Positions 34,825-43,412 of a stretch of DNA of 64,000 nt are shown piece by piece. Every line of letters starts with the position of its first letter. The stretch's first letter is position 1. Under the pieces are notes generated by a model. The model worked only from the letters and a program-made list of their open reading frames with translations. It made no database searches and was not told the DNA's origin. This stretch comes from Streptomyces sp. NBC_01716. Its GTDB lineage: Bacteria; Actinomycetota; Actinomycetes; Streptomycetales; Streptomycetaceae. A program made the position numbers and the translations under genes. The stretch is taken from contig NZ_CP109181.1 of assembly GCF_036248275.1 (NCBI RefSeq), positions 4,402,001 through 4,466,000 of the forward strand. Direction: 5' to 3'.

Positions 34825-35517
34825 ATGCCATCGGAAGTCACCCTGCTCGAATCGCGCACCATGCGCGTCGAGCATCTGGGGCGCGTCGAGGCGCTCGACA
34901 AGGTGAAGGCCTTGATCATGCTCCCGGACGGTATCCACAACACGACAGACGGAGTCGCGCGCTACTTCGAAGTATCCACAGGCGTCATCAGGCAGTTGAC
35001 GGCGCGCCACCGCGCCGAGCTGTCCGAGAACGGGATGCAGGTGCTGCGCGGTCCTGACCTGCGTGAATATCAGAGTGACAACATGTCACTCTCATCCGGG
35101 AGCGACGGAAGTTATCCACAGAGGCGCTCGGGACTCACGCTCTACACCCGTCGCGCCGCCCTCAACATCGCGATGCTCCTTCGCGACAGCGACATCGCCC
35201 GACGCGTCCGCACGTATCTCCTCGACGCCGAAGAAGGCTGGCGTGAGGGGTACGCGTCGCTCGACCGGCGCGTCACCGACGTGGAGTCCTGCCTCGGCGG
35301 TGTCGGCGTGGCGCTCCAGGAGCTGGGACCGGTGCTGAACCGGATGTCGTACCGGCTCGACAGTCTGGACCGGCGGCTCGACGCCACCAATCAGGTCGTC
35401 GGGGCGATCAGCAACCGGCTCTGCCAGATGTCCGAGGACATCAACCGCGTGGATGCCCGGGTGGACGATGTCGTCCATCAGCTGAAGGATCTGCGCCGCG
35501 GCCGTAAGCGCCGCTGA
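34825..35517 (+). CDS. Antirepressor-like protein with C-terminal coiled coil
   Basis: A 230-residue protein I cannot name. The N-terminal half (IMLPDGIHNTTDGVARYFEV, then GVIRQLTARHRAELSENGM and LTLYTRRAALNIAMLLRDS) resembles phage antirepressor/KilA-type and related actinobacterial DNA-binding proteins by pattern. The last 90 residues are a heptad-rich coiled coil (LDRRLDATNQVVGAISNRL, VDARVDDVVHQLKDL), suggesting a multimer. ATG 34825 follows GGAAGG; the longer frame to 34750 lacks a site. Unusually, three DnaA-box-like 9-mers fall within it: GTATCCACA at 34931-34939 and 34972-34980, and TTATCCACA at 35112-35120. Confidence 0.75.
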   Translation: MPSEVTLLESRTMRVEHLGRVEALDKVKALIMLPDGIHNTTDGVARYFEVSTGVIRQLTARHRAELSENGMQVLRGPDLREYQSDNMSLSSGSDGSYPQRRSGLTLYTRRAALNIAMLLRDSDIARRVRTYLLDAEEGWREGYASLDRRVTDVESCLGGVGVALQELGPVLNRMSYRLDSLDRRLDATNQVVGAISNRLCQMSEDINRVDARVDDVVHQLKDLRRGRKRR

Positions 35518-35707
35518 CCCGCTCCAGCGGGCTCGCGTCCGTCCGTGGCACATTCGCGGGCGGACGCGGGCAGACGCCGGCAGGCTGTCGACGCGGGCCG
35601 TACGCCGACTTCCGGAGCCGGTCACGAATAACTCGGTGGCGCCGGACTCCCGCTCCGGTGCACAGTGGTGGTGGCAGGTACCACTGGACCGGGAGAGGAG
35701 CGCGGCG

Positions 35708-35770
35708 ATGACCGGCAGTACGAGTCCGTCGAGTTCCCGACAGGGCAGTCCCGACCCGGCACCGGAGTAA
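35708..35770 (+). CDS. 20-codon small open reading frame
   Basis: MTGSTSPSSSRQGSPDPAPE, preceded by GGAGAGGAG eight nt before the ATG and closed by TAA. It is Ser/Pro-rich and similar to nothing I recognise. The strong ribosome-binding site is the only reason to list it; it could be a leader peptide, a gene remnant or chance. Confidence 0.3.
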   Translation: MTGSTSPSSSRQGSPDPAPE

Positions 35771-35806
35771 CCACTTCCGCTCCGTGCGGCCGACGGTGAC
35801 CCGCCC

Positions 35807-35853
35807 GAGGGGGCGGTCGCTTCGAGCGCGCGTCCGCGCGGACCGCCCCCTTC
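35807..35853. terminator. Bidirectional terminator
   Basis: GGGGGCGGTC (35809-35818) pairs perfectly with GACCGCCCCC (35841-35850), extended by A-T and G-T pairs at the base. It lies between the rightward antirepressor-like gene region and the leftward HAD gene. Confidence 0.75.
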
Positions 35854-35867
35854 CCCGACGCCCGCGT

Positions 35868-36722
35868 TCAGCCCTGCTGAAGCAGCTTCTCCAGCACCAC
35901 CGCGATGCCGTCGTCGTCGTTCGACGCCGTCACCTCGTCCGCCACGGCCTTCAGCGCCTCATGCGCGTTGGCCATCGCCACACCGTGCCGCGCCCACCCG
36001 AACATCGGGATGTCGTTGGGCATGTCGCCGAACGCGATCGTGTCGGCCGCCGTCACACCGAGCCGCCGCGCGGCCAGCGAGAGCCCCGTCGCCTTGCTCA
36101 GACCCAGCGGCAGGATCTCCACGACCCCAGGACCCGCCATCACCACGGCGACCATGTTCCCGACGGTCTCCTGCGCGACCCCCGCCAACTCGTCGTCGCT
36201 CAGCCGCGGATGCTGGATGTAGACCTTGTTGATCGGCGCGGTCCACATCTCGGCGGGATCGTCGAGGAAGACCGCGGGCAGCGGGCCGTCGTGCACCCGG
36301 TACCCGGGTCCGATCAGTACGTCACCGTCGAGACCGTCCCGGCTCGCGGCCAGCGCCAGCGGGCCGACCTCCGCCTCGATCTTCGACAGCGCGAGGACCG
36401 CCACCTGGCGGTCCAGGGTCACCGACGTCAGCAGTCTGTGCTCGCCGGCGTGGTAAACCTGCGCGCCCTGGCCGCAGACCGCCAATCCGTCGTACCCGAG
36501 ATCGTCGAGGATGCCCCGCGTCCACGGCACCGCCCGCCCGGTGACGATGATGTGCGCGGCGCCCGCCTCCGTGGCGGCGGCGAGCGCGGCACGCGTCCGC
36601 GCGGAGACGTCGTGATCCTCGCGCAGCAGCGTCCCGTCGAGGTCGGTCGCGACGAGCTTGTACGGGAACGCGGAGGCGGAGGCGGAGTCGGAAGAGGCCA
36701 CCGGGCCGGAGGCGGAGCTCAC
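35868..36722 (-). CDS. Cof-type HAD-superfamily phosphatase, coupled to serS
   Basis: A 284-residue HAD phosphatase of the same Cof group as the gene at 23282. Motif I is ATDLDGTLLREDHD, motif II is IIVTGRAVPW, the Lys lies in GLSKATGLS and motif IV is FGDMPNDIPMF. GTG 36722 overlaps the serS stop (GTGA), which decides the start; the longer frame to 36995 only reads antisense-type sequence inside serS. An Ala/Ser-rich leader of about 20 residues precedes motif I. Substrate unknown; a housekeeping sugar-phosphate or cofactor phosphatase is likely. Confidence 0.92.
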   Translation of the reverse strand: MSSASGPVASSDSASASAFPYKLVATDLDGTLLREDHDVSARTRAALAAATEAGAAHIIVTGRAVPWTRGILDDLGYDGLAVCGQGAQVYHAGEHRLLTSVTLDRQVAVLALSKIEAEVGPLALAASRDGLDGDVLIGPGYRVHDGPLPAVFLDDPAEMWTAPINKVYIQHPRLSDDELAGVAQETVGNMVAVVMAGPGVVEILPLGLSKATGLSLAARRLGVTAADTIAFGDMPNDIPMFGWARHGVAMANAHEALKAVADEVTASNDDDGIAVVLEKLLQQG

Positions 36723-38008
36723 TTGGCGATCGGTTCCAGCGTCTCGCGCCCGCCCAGATACGGACGCAGCACCTCCGGCACCCACACCGAACCGTCCGCC
36801 TGCTGGTGGTTCTCCAGCAGCGCCACGATCGTGCGCGTGACGGCGCAGAGCGTGCCGTTCAGCGTCGCGAGCGGCTTCACCTGCTGCTTGCCGTCCTGCG
36901 CGGCCCGCATCCGTACGGAGAGCCGACGGGCCTGGAAACCGTCGCAGTTGGACGCCGACGTCAGCTCGCGGTACTTGCCCTGCGTCGGGATCCACGCCTC
37001 GCAGTCGAACTTGCGCGAGGCCGAGGCACCCAGGTCACCCGTCGCCACGTCGATCACCTGGAAGGGCAGCCCGAGGCCGCTGAGCCACTGCTTCTCCCAC
37101 TCCAGCAGCCGCGCGTGCTCGGACTCGGCGTCCGCCGGGTCGACGTACGAGAACATCTCGACCTTGTCGAACTGGTGCACCCGGAAGATCCCCCGGGTGT
37201 CCTTGCCGTACGTCCCCGCCTCGCGGCGGAAGCACGGCGAGAAGCCCGCGTACCGCAGGGGCAGCTTGTCGGCGTCGATGATCTCGTCCATGTGGTACGC
37301 GGCGAGGGGCACCTCCGACGTACCGACCAGGTAGAAGTCGTCCTTCTCCAGGTGGTACACGTTCTCCGCCGCCTGGCCGAGGAAGCCCGTGCCCTCCATC
37401 GCGCGCGGGCGGACCAGCGCGGGGGTCATCATCGGGATGAAGCCGGCCTCGGTTGCCTGCGCGATCGCCGCGTTCACCAGGGCGAGTTCGAGCAGGGCTC
37501 CGACGCCCGTCAGGTAGTAGAAGCGCGAGCCGGAGACCTTCGCGCCGCGCTCCATGTCGATGGCGCCGAGCGCCTCGCCGAGCTCCAGGTGGTCCTTGGG
37601 CTCGAAGCCCTCGGCGGCGAAGTCGCGCGGGGTGCCGATCGTCTCCAGGACGACGAAGTCCTCCTCGCCGCCCACGGGCACGTCCGGGTGCACGATGTTG
37701 CCCAGCTGGAGGAGCAGCCGCCTGGCCTCCTCGTCGGCCTCGTGCTGCACGGCGTCGGCCGACTTCACGGCTGCGGCCAGCTCACGCGTACGCGCCAGCA
37801 GCTCGGTCTTCTCCTCGCCGGCGGCCTTGGACACGAGTTTGCCGAGGCTCTTCTGCTCGGAACGCAGCTCGTCGAAGCGGACGCCGGAGGCCCTGCGCCG
37901 CTCGTCGGCGGAGAGCAGGGCGTCGACGACGCCCACGTCCTCTCCACGGGCGCGCTGCGACGCGCGGACACGGTCGGGGTCGTCTCGGAGCAGGCGAAGG
38001 TCAATCAC
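36719..38008 (-). CDS. serS: Seryl-tRNA synthetase
   Basis: A 429-residue class II synthetase that charges tRNA-Ser. It begins with the long antiparallel coiled-coil tRNA-binding arm (residues about 1-110: VRFDELRSEQKSLGKLVSKA). The catalytic core contains GTSEVPLAAYHMDEII, motif 2 FSPCFRREAGTYGKDTRG, and the motif 3 region ending NGTLCAVTRTIVALLENHQ. Length and order are complete. The gene is followed by the coupled HAD phosphatase. A DnaA-box cluster lies upstream, between serS and pheA. Confidence 0.98.
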   Translation of the reverse strand: MIDLRLLRDDPDRVRASQRARGEDVGVVDALLSADERRRASGVRFDELRSEQKSLGKLVSKAAGEEKTELLARTRELAAAVKSADAVQHEADEEARRLLLQLGNIVHPDVPVGGEEDFVVLETIGTPRDFAAEGFEPKDHLELGEALGAIDMERGAKVSGSRFYYLTGVGALLELALVNAAIAQATEAGFIPMMTPALVRPRAMEGTGFLGQAAENVYHLEKDDFYLVGTSEVPLAAYHMDEIIDADKLPLRYAGFSPCFRREAGTYGKDTRGIFRVHQFDKVEMFSYVDPADAESEHARLLEWEKQWLSGLGLPFQVIDVATGDLGASASRKFDCEAWIPTQGKYRELTSASNCDGFQARRLSVRMRAAQDGKQQVKPLATLNGTLCAVTRTIVALLENHQQADGSVWVPEVLRPYLGGRETLEPIAK

Positions 38009-38567
38009 CCCACCAGGCTACCGGTGCGCGGTTCCGCCACCTCACCTCCTTTTTCAACGCGTGGCATTTTGTCCGGATTGCCGCAATTGGGGACAGTGAG
38101 GAAAGGGTGAAAAGGAGGGGTCGCTTACGTCAATAACGGGTTGCCAATTCCCCGGAAAGAGGCACCGGTCCGTGTGTCGTTGACCCATTTCCCTTGTGGT
38201 GAGCGGCACTTGGGGCGACGTTGTCCACAGAGGGTGCCTGCTCGGAAAGTTATCCACAGGCTGTGTGGGGAATCTGTGGATCGCGAGCGATTTCGCGGTG
38301 AAAGCCCAAGAGGGGCCAAGGGGATTCTTCTCCCCAACCCGCCTCACGCGCTCATTCGGGTGGGACTTGGTCCCTCTGACGAGTTGAACAAGGGAATTGG
38401 GGTGACACGGGCCACTCGCGTGCCCTGTGGACGGAAGGATGGTCGCTGAGGAGATTTGTCGACCGAGTCCGCCGAACCTGTCGACTTGTCCCCAGGGTGG
38501 ACGGTCGGCCTGTGGATAACTCTGGGGACAACCGGGGCCGACCGCCGCCCCCACCGCCCCCGGCGGC
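38009..38567. other. 559-bp intergenic region rich in DnaA boxes
   Basis: No gene is supported; its composition is clearly richer in A/T than the flanks in 38030-38400. It contains the serS promoter region and the DnaA-box cluster listed at 38221-38531. An AAGGAGGTGAG string on the minus strand near 38045 looks like a ribosome-binding site, but no start codon uses it. Confidence 0.6.
38221..38531. other. Dense DnaA-box cluster between serS and pheA
   Basis: Perfect boxes: TTGTCCACA 38221-38229, TTATCCACA 38250-38258, TGTGGATAA 38511-38519. Near matches: TGTGGGGAA 38264-38272, TGTGGATCG 38275-38283, TGTGGACGG 38426-38434, TTGTCCCCA 38486-38494 and TGGGGACAA 38523-38531. That is eight boxes in 311 bp, on both strands. 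From memory, a cluster called D78, tens of kb from oriC in S. coelicolor, titrates DnaA and restrains replication initiation. The parS site and the gene order make this cluster a good candidate for its counterpart. Confidence 0.8.
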
Positions 38568-39503
38568 TCAGATCCGGCCGTCCTGGCTCCGCGCCAGCCA
38601 GTCGGCGGCGTCCATGAACTCCGCGTCCGACGTCCCCGCCCGCAGCCGCCCCACGTCCTCCGGAGCCACGCCCGCCCTCGGGTACGACCCGAGGAAGCGC
38701 ACCTTCGGGCTGATCCGCTTCAGCCCCATCAGCGCCTCGCCCACACGCCGGTCCGCGATATGACCCTCGGCGTCCACGGCGAAGCAGTAGTTACCGATGC
38801 CCGCACCCGTCGGACGCGACTGGATGAGCATCAGGTTGACCCCCCGTACGGCGAACTCCTGGAGCAGCTCCAGCAGCGCGCCCGGGTGGTCGTCCCCGAG
38901 CCAGACCACGACCGACGTCTTGTCCGCGCCGGTCGGCGCCGACGGCCGCGCGGGCCGGCCCACCAGGACGAAGCGCGTCTCCGCGTTCTCCGCGTCGTGG
39001 ATCTCGGTGACCAGGGCTTCGAGCCCATACGTCGCCGCCGCGAACTCGCCCGCGAAGGCCGCGTCGAACCGGCCCTCCTGGACCAGCCGCGCGCCGTCCG
39101 CGTTCGACGCGGCCGACTCCCACAGCGCGTTCGGCAGATTGGCCCGCAGCCAGTTGCGCACCTGCGGCTGCGCCACCGGATGACCGGTCACCGTCTTGAT
39201 GTCGGACAGCGACGTCCCCGGCCTGACGAGGAGCGCGAAGGCGATGGGCAGCACCACCTCGCGGTAGATCATCAGCGGCTCGCCCGACGCGAGTTCGTCG
39301 AGGGTCGCTGTGACGCCGCCCTCCACCGAGTTCTCGATCGGTACGAGGGCTGCCGCGGCGTCCCCGTGCCGTACGGCGTCGAGGGCCGCGGGCACCGACA
39401 CCATCGGGATCAGTTCCCGGGTGGCGGATTCCGGAAGGGTGCGGAGGGCGGCTTCGGTGAAGGTGCCCTCGGGGCCGAGGTACGTATAGCGCGTGGCCGA
39501 CAT
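38568..39503 (-). CDS. pheA: Prephenate dehydratase
   Basis: A 311-residue monofunctional enzyme converting prephenate to phenylpyruvate in phenylalanine synthesis. It opens YTYLGPEGTFTEAAL, has the catalytic-site VPIENSVEGGVTATLD, and the C-terminal ACT domain (DHPGALLELLQEFAVRGVNL with ESRP-like QSRPTG) for feedback inhibition by phenylalanine. No chorismate mutase domain is present. ATG 39503 is the start. It is transcribed leftward toward the DnaA-box cluster. Confidence 0.97.
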   Translation of the reverse strand: MSATRYTYLGPEGTFTEAALRTLPESATRELIPMVSVPAALDAVRHGDAAAALVPIENSVEGGVTATLDELASGEPLMIYREVVLPIAFALLVRPGTSLSDIKTVTGHPVAQPQVRNWLRANLPNALWESAASNADGARLVQEGRFDAAFAGEFAAATYGLEALVTEIHDAENAETRFVLVGRPARPSAPTGADKTSVVVWLGDDHPGALLELLQEFAVRGVNLMLIQSRPTGAGIGNYCFAVDAEGHIADRRVGEALMGLKRISPKVRFLGSYPRAGVAPEDVGRLRAGTSDAEFMDAADWLARSQDGRI

Positions 39504-39592
39504 GTGGTCACTTTAGTCCGGCCGGCGGACAGCGCAGGACCGGACCGGGGACCGGCATCGGGACCCGCATCGTGGGCCGGCTCCGCCCCGCC

Positions 39593-40900
39593 TCAGGACT
39601 CCAGCAGACGCTGGCCCACGTACTCGCCCTCGCGCGGTCCGCCCGGCACCGCGTACAGCCCGCTCGACTCGTGCCGTACGAACGCCGACAGCGCGTCCCC
39701 CCGGTCGAGCTTGCGCTGCACCGGCACGAAGCCCCTCAGCGGATCGGCCTGCCAGCAGACGAAGAGCAGGCCCGCGTCCGGGGCGCCGTCAGCGGCGATC
39801 CCGTCGTGGAAGGAGAACGGGCGGCGCAGCATCGCGGCCCCGCCGTTCTGCTCCGGCGCCGAGATCCGGGCGTGCGCGTTCTCCGGGATGACGAGCCTGC
39901 CGTCCGGGCCGGTCCTGTCGAGGTCGAGCGCGGTCGTCTCCGTACCTCCGGTGAGCGGGGCGCCGTCGGACTTGCGGCGGCCGATGACGAGCTCCTGGCG
40001 GTCGGCCGGCAGGGCCTCCCAGTCGTCGAGCAGCATGCGGATCCGGCGTACGACGGCGTACGAGCCGCCCGCCATCCAGTCGGGTGTCCCGGCCGGCGGC
40101 TTCGCGGGGACGAAGATCCGCCGGTCGAAGTCGGGTTCCGAGGGCTTGGGGTTGTTCGTGCCGTCGACCTGGCCCATCAGATTGCGTGCCGTCATCGGGC
40201 GGGCGGTGGCACCGGGCGAACGGTTGAAGCCGTTCATCTGCCACCGCACCTTCGCCGCGTCGCCCGCCTCCTTGAGAAGGGCGCGCAGCGCGTGGAAGGC
40301 GACGAGCGCGTCGTCCGAACCGATCTGCACCCACAGATCGCCCTCACTGCGGCGTGCGTCGAGGTGGTCCGAGGAGAAGGCCGGCAGCGGGTCCAGCGCG
40401 GAGGGGCGCCGCGCGGCCAGTTTCGTGCGGTCGAAGAAGGTCCGGCCGAAGCCGAAGGTGACCGTCAGCGCGGAGGGTCCCGCGTCCAGGGCGACCCCGG
40501 TGTCGCGTTCGCCGGCCGGTTCGCCCGCCATGAGCCGCCGCGCGGTCTCCGACCAGCGGCGCAGCAGCGCGGCGGCCTCCTTGCGGCCGGCGCCCGGTGC
40601 GAGGTCGAGGGCGACCAGATGGCCGCGGGCCTGCGTCGGGGTGGTGATACCGGCCTGATGGGCGCCGTGGAAGGCGACGGCGGCCGAGCCGACCGTGGCG
40701 AGCGCGGTCGGCTCGTCGGGGCGCGTGGCGGCGTACGTGGCGCTCCCGCCGGCCGCTCCGGCGACGAGGCCCGCCGCGCCGGCCGCACCGGCCGTACCGA
40801 TCAGCCGCCGCCGGGAGATCGCGCGGGTGGAATCAGCTCCGGCGCCGGCGGTGCCGCCGCCGGCATCGGTGCCGCTGGTCGTTGTACGGGTGTCGCTCAC
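39593..40900 (-). CDS. dtpA: Tat-exported DyP-type heme peroxidase DtpA
   Basis: A 435-residue dye-decolorising peroxidase. A twin-arginine signal (ISRRRLIGTAGAAGAAGLVA) begins near residue 30; the heme-pocket motif GQVDGTNNPKPSEPD contains the catalytic Asp, and FSFHDGI lies near the C-terminus. GTG 40900 is 2 nt after the CopCD stop and is preferred over the longer frame to 40978. The S. lividans orthologue DtpA is a Tat substrate needed for maturation of the copper oxidase GlxA and for development. Its place behind copCD, ecuC and sco supports the same copper-linked role here. Confidence 0.94.
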   Translation of the reverse strand: MSDTRTTTSGTDAGGGTAGAGADSTRAISRRRLIGTAGAAGAAGLVAGAAGGSATYAATRPDEPTALATVGSAAVAFHGAHQAGITTPTQARGHLVALDLAPGAGRKEAAALLRRWSETARRLMAGEPAGERDTGVALDAGPSALTVTFGFGRTFFDRTKLAARRPSALDPLPAFSSDHLDARRSEGDLWVQIGSDDALVAFHALRALLKEAGDAAKVRWQMNGFNRSPGATARPMTARNLMGQVDGTNNPKPSEPDFDRRIFVPAKPPAGTPDWMAGGSYAVVRRIRMLLDDWEALPADRQELVIGRRKSDGAPLTGGTETTALDLDRTGPDGRLVIPENAHARISAPEQNGGAAMLRRPFSFHDGIAADGAPDAGLLFVCWQADPLRGFVPVQRKLDRGDALSAFVRHESSGLYAVPGGPREGEYVGQRLLES

Positions 40901-40902
40901 GG

Positions 40903-42891
40903 TCAACCGATCTTCACGTTCTTCTCGATGGTGGTCTGGTCGATGTCCGAGGTCCGCACGGTCACCTGGAAATGCCATTCGCCCGGCATCGGGATCTGTA
41001 CGGTGCCTGAGCTCCAGTGTCCCGGTGCCAGAAGTTCAGGGACGACGGGGAGGGGGCCGATCTGTTCGGACTTGAGGGTGTACGCGACCTTCACCTCGGG
41101 CACGTCCATCGGCTTGCCGTCCGGGCCGTCGACCCAGACGTGCATGACGTTGCCGCCGGGGCTCGCGGGGTCGACGGTGAGCCGCACCGTGCCCTTGCCC
41201 TTCGCGCCTCCGGTGTCGAACGGCGCGGTGAACTCCACGGGACCGGCGGGCGCGGCAGGCGCGGCGGCGGCCGTGCCCGAGCGGCCGACCTCCTTCTCCT
41301 GTGTACGTCCGGGCTCGGTGCCCGTCAGCGCGGTCGTGACGGCGAGCACCACAAGGGCGACGCACGCCTCCGTAAGGACGGAGCGGCGCAGCCCGGAGCG
41401 CTCGGTGTCGGCGTCGCGGACGCGCTTCTTACGGGCGGTGGCCAACGCGGTCCGCTGACGGGCGAGTTGAGCGGCGCGCCCGGGATCCGACCCGCCCTCG
41501 GCCCCACCCTCCGCTTCAGCTTCCGCTTCTTCGCCGGCCTCGGTCTCAGCTTCGGTCTCGGTCTCGGTTTCGCTCTTCGCGTGCTCGCCCAGCAACCCGG
41601 TCCAGCGCCGCGAGAACCAGGCGGCACCGAGCAGTACGGCGATCAGCGCGACCTTGGCCAGCAGGAGCTGCCCGTACGACGTACCGGTCAGCGCCGACCA
41701 CGAGCCGACCTGTCGCCACGCCTGGTAGAGCCCGGTCGCGGCCAGGACGACCACGCTGCCGAAGGCGATCCGCGAGAAGCGCCGCACGGCGGCGCGTTCG
41801 ATGTCCGGTGTCCGGTAGAGGGCGACCAGCAGTGACACGAGGCCGCCGAGCCAGGCGGCCACGGCCAGCAGATGCAGTACGTCGAGCGGCATGGCGAGAC
41901 CGGTCTGGATCCCGGTCGACGCGTGCTCGGACAGCGCCCAGGTCCCGGCGATGCCCGCGGCGACGACCGTCCCGCCCAGGCCCAGCCCGAAGGTGAGGTC
42001 GGCCTTCGCCTTCCCCGCGTCGGACACCGCGTCGGACCCGGCCCCCGCCCCCTCCCCGGACTCCGCTTCCGATTCCGCTTCCGCTACACGCTTCGCGTAC
42101 GCGCCGAACAGCACCGCGATGAAGAGCGCCGCCGCGCCGAGCAGCAGCAGCCGCGAGACGAGCGCCGCCCCCGTCTTGGTGTCCAGTACGTCCGTCAGCC
42201 CGCCCAGGTCGAACGCGTCGCCGAGCTTCCCGGACCCGGTGTACGGCGTCCTCAGTAGGAGGAGGACGAGTGTCGCCGCGGTCAGGGTGACCCAGCCGCC
42301 GACGACGAGGCGTTGCAACGGCCGTACGGACGAGCCGCGTTGCCAGCACGCGAGGACGAACGCCGCACCGCCGACGAGCAGCACGAACCCGGCGTACGAG
42401 ATGTAGCGCACCGTGTCGTACAGGAAGCCGACCAGTCCGCCCCCGGCCTCCTGGTCGGGCACGGTGGCCGTGGTCTTCGACGGCGCTCCCACGGAGAAGG
42501 TGAACGCCCCCGACACCGGATGGCTGTCGGCGGAGACCGCCTGCCACGCGACGGTGTACGTGCCGTTCGGCAGTCCGGGCTTGAGGTCCACCGCGTAGCG
42601 GACGGTCCCGCCCTCGCTCAGATCACGCATCTTCGCGACGTCGACGCGCTTGCTGGTGGGGTCGAGGACCCGGATGGATTCGTCGCCCATGGCGATCTGT
42701 TCGGAGAAGGTGAGCGCGACCTCCTTGGGAGCGACATCGACCACCGCCCCGTCCTTCGGATCGCTGCCCGTCAGCGCCGCGTGCGCCGACGCCGTACCGG
42801 AGAGCGCGCCGAAGAGGCCGACGATCAGTACGGCGGTGATGAGCAGCAGCCGTATGGGCCGTGTTCCGAAGCGGGGGGCGGTGGCCGTCAT
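40903..42891 (-). CDS. CopC-CopD fusion copper resistance/import protein
   Basis: A 662-residue protein. A signal peptide ends at SGTASA-HAALTGSDPKDG, giving the mature N-terminal His of the CopC domain (residues about 37-125), followed by a CopD-like region of about eight helices. Two loops are strikingly acidic: ESEAESGEGAGAGSD and a run of alternating Glu/Thr/Ala (SETETETEAETEAGEE) after about residue 440. A C-terminal extracellular domain of about 130 residues resembles YtkA/FixH-type beta domains. CopCD proteins handle extracytoplasmic copper and move it across the membrane. It is between ecuC and dtpA in the operon. Confidence 0.9.
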   Translation of the reverse strand: MTATAPRFGTRPIRLLLITAVLIVGLFGALSGTASAHAALTGSDPKDGAVVDVAPKEVALTFSEQIAMGDESIRVLDPTSKRVDVAKMRDLSEGGTVRYAVDLKPGLPNGTYTVAWQAVSADSHPVSGAFTFSVGAPSKTTATVPDQEAGGGLVGFLYDTVRYISYAGFVLLVGGAAFVLACWQRGSSVRPLQRLVVGGWVTLTAATLVLLLLRTPYTGSGKLGDAFDLGGLTDVLDTKTGAALVSRLLLLGAAALFIAVLFGAYAKRVAEAESEAESGEGAGAGSDAVSDAGKAKADLTFGLGLGGTVVAAGIAGTWALSEHASTGIQTGLAMPLDVLHLLAVAAWLGGLVSLLVALYRTPDIERAAVRRFSRIAFGSVVVLAATGLYQAWRQVGSWSALTGTSYGQLLLAKVALIAVLLGAAWFSRRWTGLLGEHAKSETETETEAETEAGEEAEAEAEGGAEGGSDPGRAAQLARQRTALATARKKRVRDADTERSGLRRSVLTEACVALVVLAVTTALTGTEPGRTQEKEVGRSGTAAAAPAAPAGPVEFTAPFDTGGAKGKGTVRLTVDPASPGGNVMHVWVDGPDGKPMDVPEVKVAYTLKSEQIGPLPVVPELLAPGHWSSGTVQIPMPGEWHFQVTVRTSDIDQTTIEKNVKIG

Positions 42892-42905
42892 GGTGAGTCA
42901 GTCCC

Positions 42906-43412
42906 TCAGTGCCGCGTGGGGTTGTAGGTGGTCTCCTTGACGGGAAGGTCGACCTTGATCGGGCCGGTCTTCTCGAAGTGCAGCTCCACCGAGATCCGTT
43001 GGCCTTCTTCCAGCTTCTTCTTCAGGCCCATGAACATCAGATGGTTGCCGCCGCGCGCCAGATTCAGCTCGCCGCCGGCCGGGATGCCGAAGGACTTCAC
43101 CTGCCGCATCTTCTGGTCCTTCGTCTCGTGGATCGTGACGTCGTCCGAGATGTCGCTGGTGACGGAGGTGAGCTTGTCCGCCGCGCCACCGCTGTTGGCG
43201 ACCGTGAGGAAGCCGGACGCCATGTCGCTGACGGGCCGGGGCATGAACGCCCCGGTGACCTTCAACTGAGGCTCGTCCTCGGACGCGTCCGCCGACGAGC
43301 ACCCGGCGAGCGAGGCCACCGACGCCAGTGACACCGCGGACACCAGCACCGCCCCGGCGACCGGGCGACGAATCACCCCTCGGCGTACGGGACGGCCGCC
43401 GCGCCCCCTCAC
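42906..43412 (-). CDS. ecuC: Extracellular PCu(A)C-type copper chaperone ECuC
   Basis: A 168-residue lipoprotein. A lipobox (LASLAGCSS) follows a signal sequence, and the PCu(A)C domain has the Cu(I) ligands in FMPRPVSDMASGFLTV, the His of VTIHETKDQKM and the His-Met of GGNHLMFMGLKK. GTG 43412 overlaps the sco stop (GTGA) with AAGGG upstream; GTG 43376 is a shorter alternative that still contains the full signal peptide. Such chaperones deliver Cu(I) to Sco and cytochrome oxidase. Translationally coupled to sco. Confidence 0.92.
   Translation of the reverse strand: MRGRGGRPVRRGVIRRPVAGAVLVSAVSLASVASLAGCSSADASEDEPQLKVTGAFMPRPVSDMASGFLTVANSGGAADKLTSVTSDISDDVTIHETKDQKMRQVKSFGIPAGGELNLARGGNHLMFMGLKKKLEEGQRISVELHFEKTGPIKVDLPVKETTYNPTRH

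Larger units (their letters stand above)
35518..35867. other. 350-bp intergenic stretch
   Basis: Apart from a 20-codon reading frame with a good ribosome-binding site (35708-35770) and a bidirectional terminator (35807-35853), both listed separately, I see no gene or regulatory motif here. Confidence 0.6.

Noticed and set aside
41520..41580. Repeated CTCGGTCTCGGT-type units as a CRISPR or tandem repeat locus
   Set aside because: They are in frame within copCD and encode the Glu/Thr-rich loop; no spacers exist.
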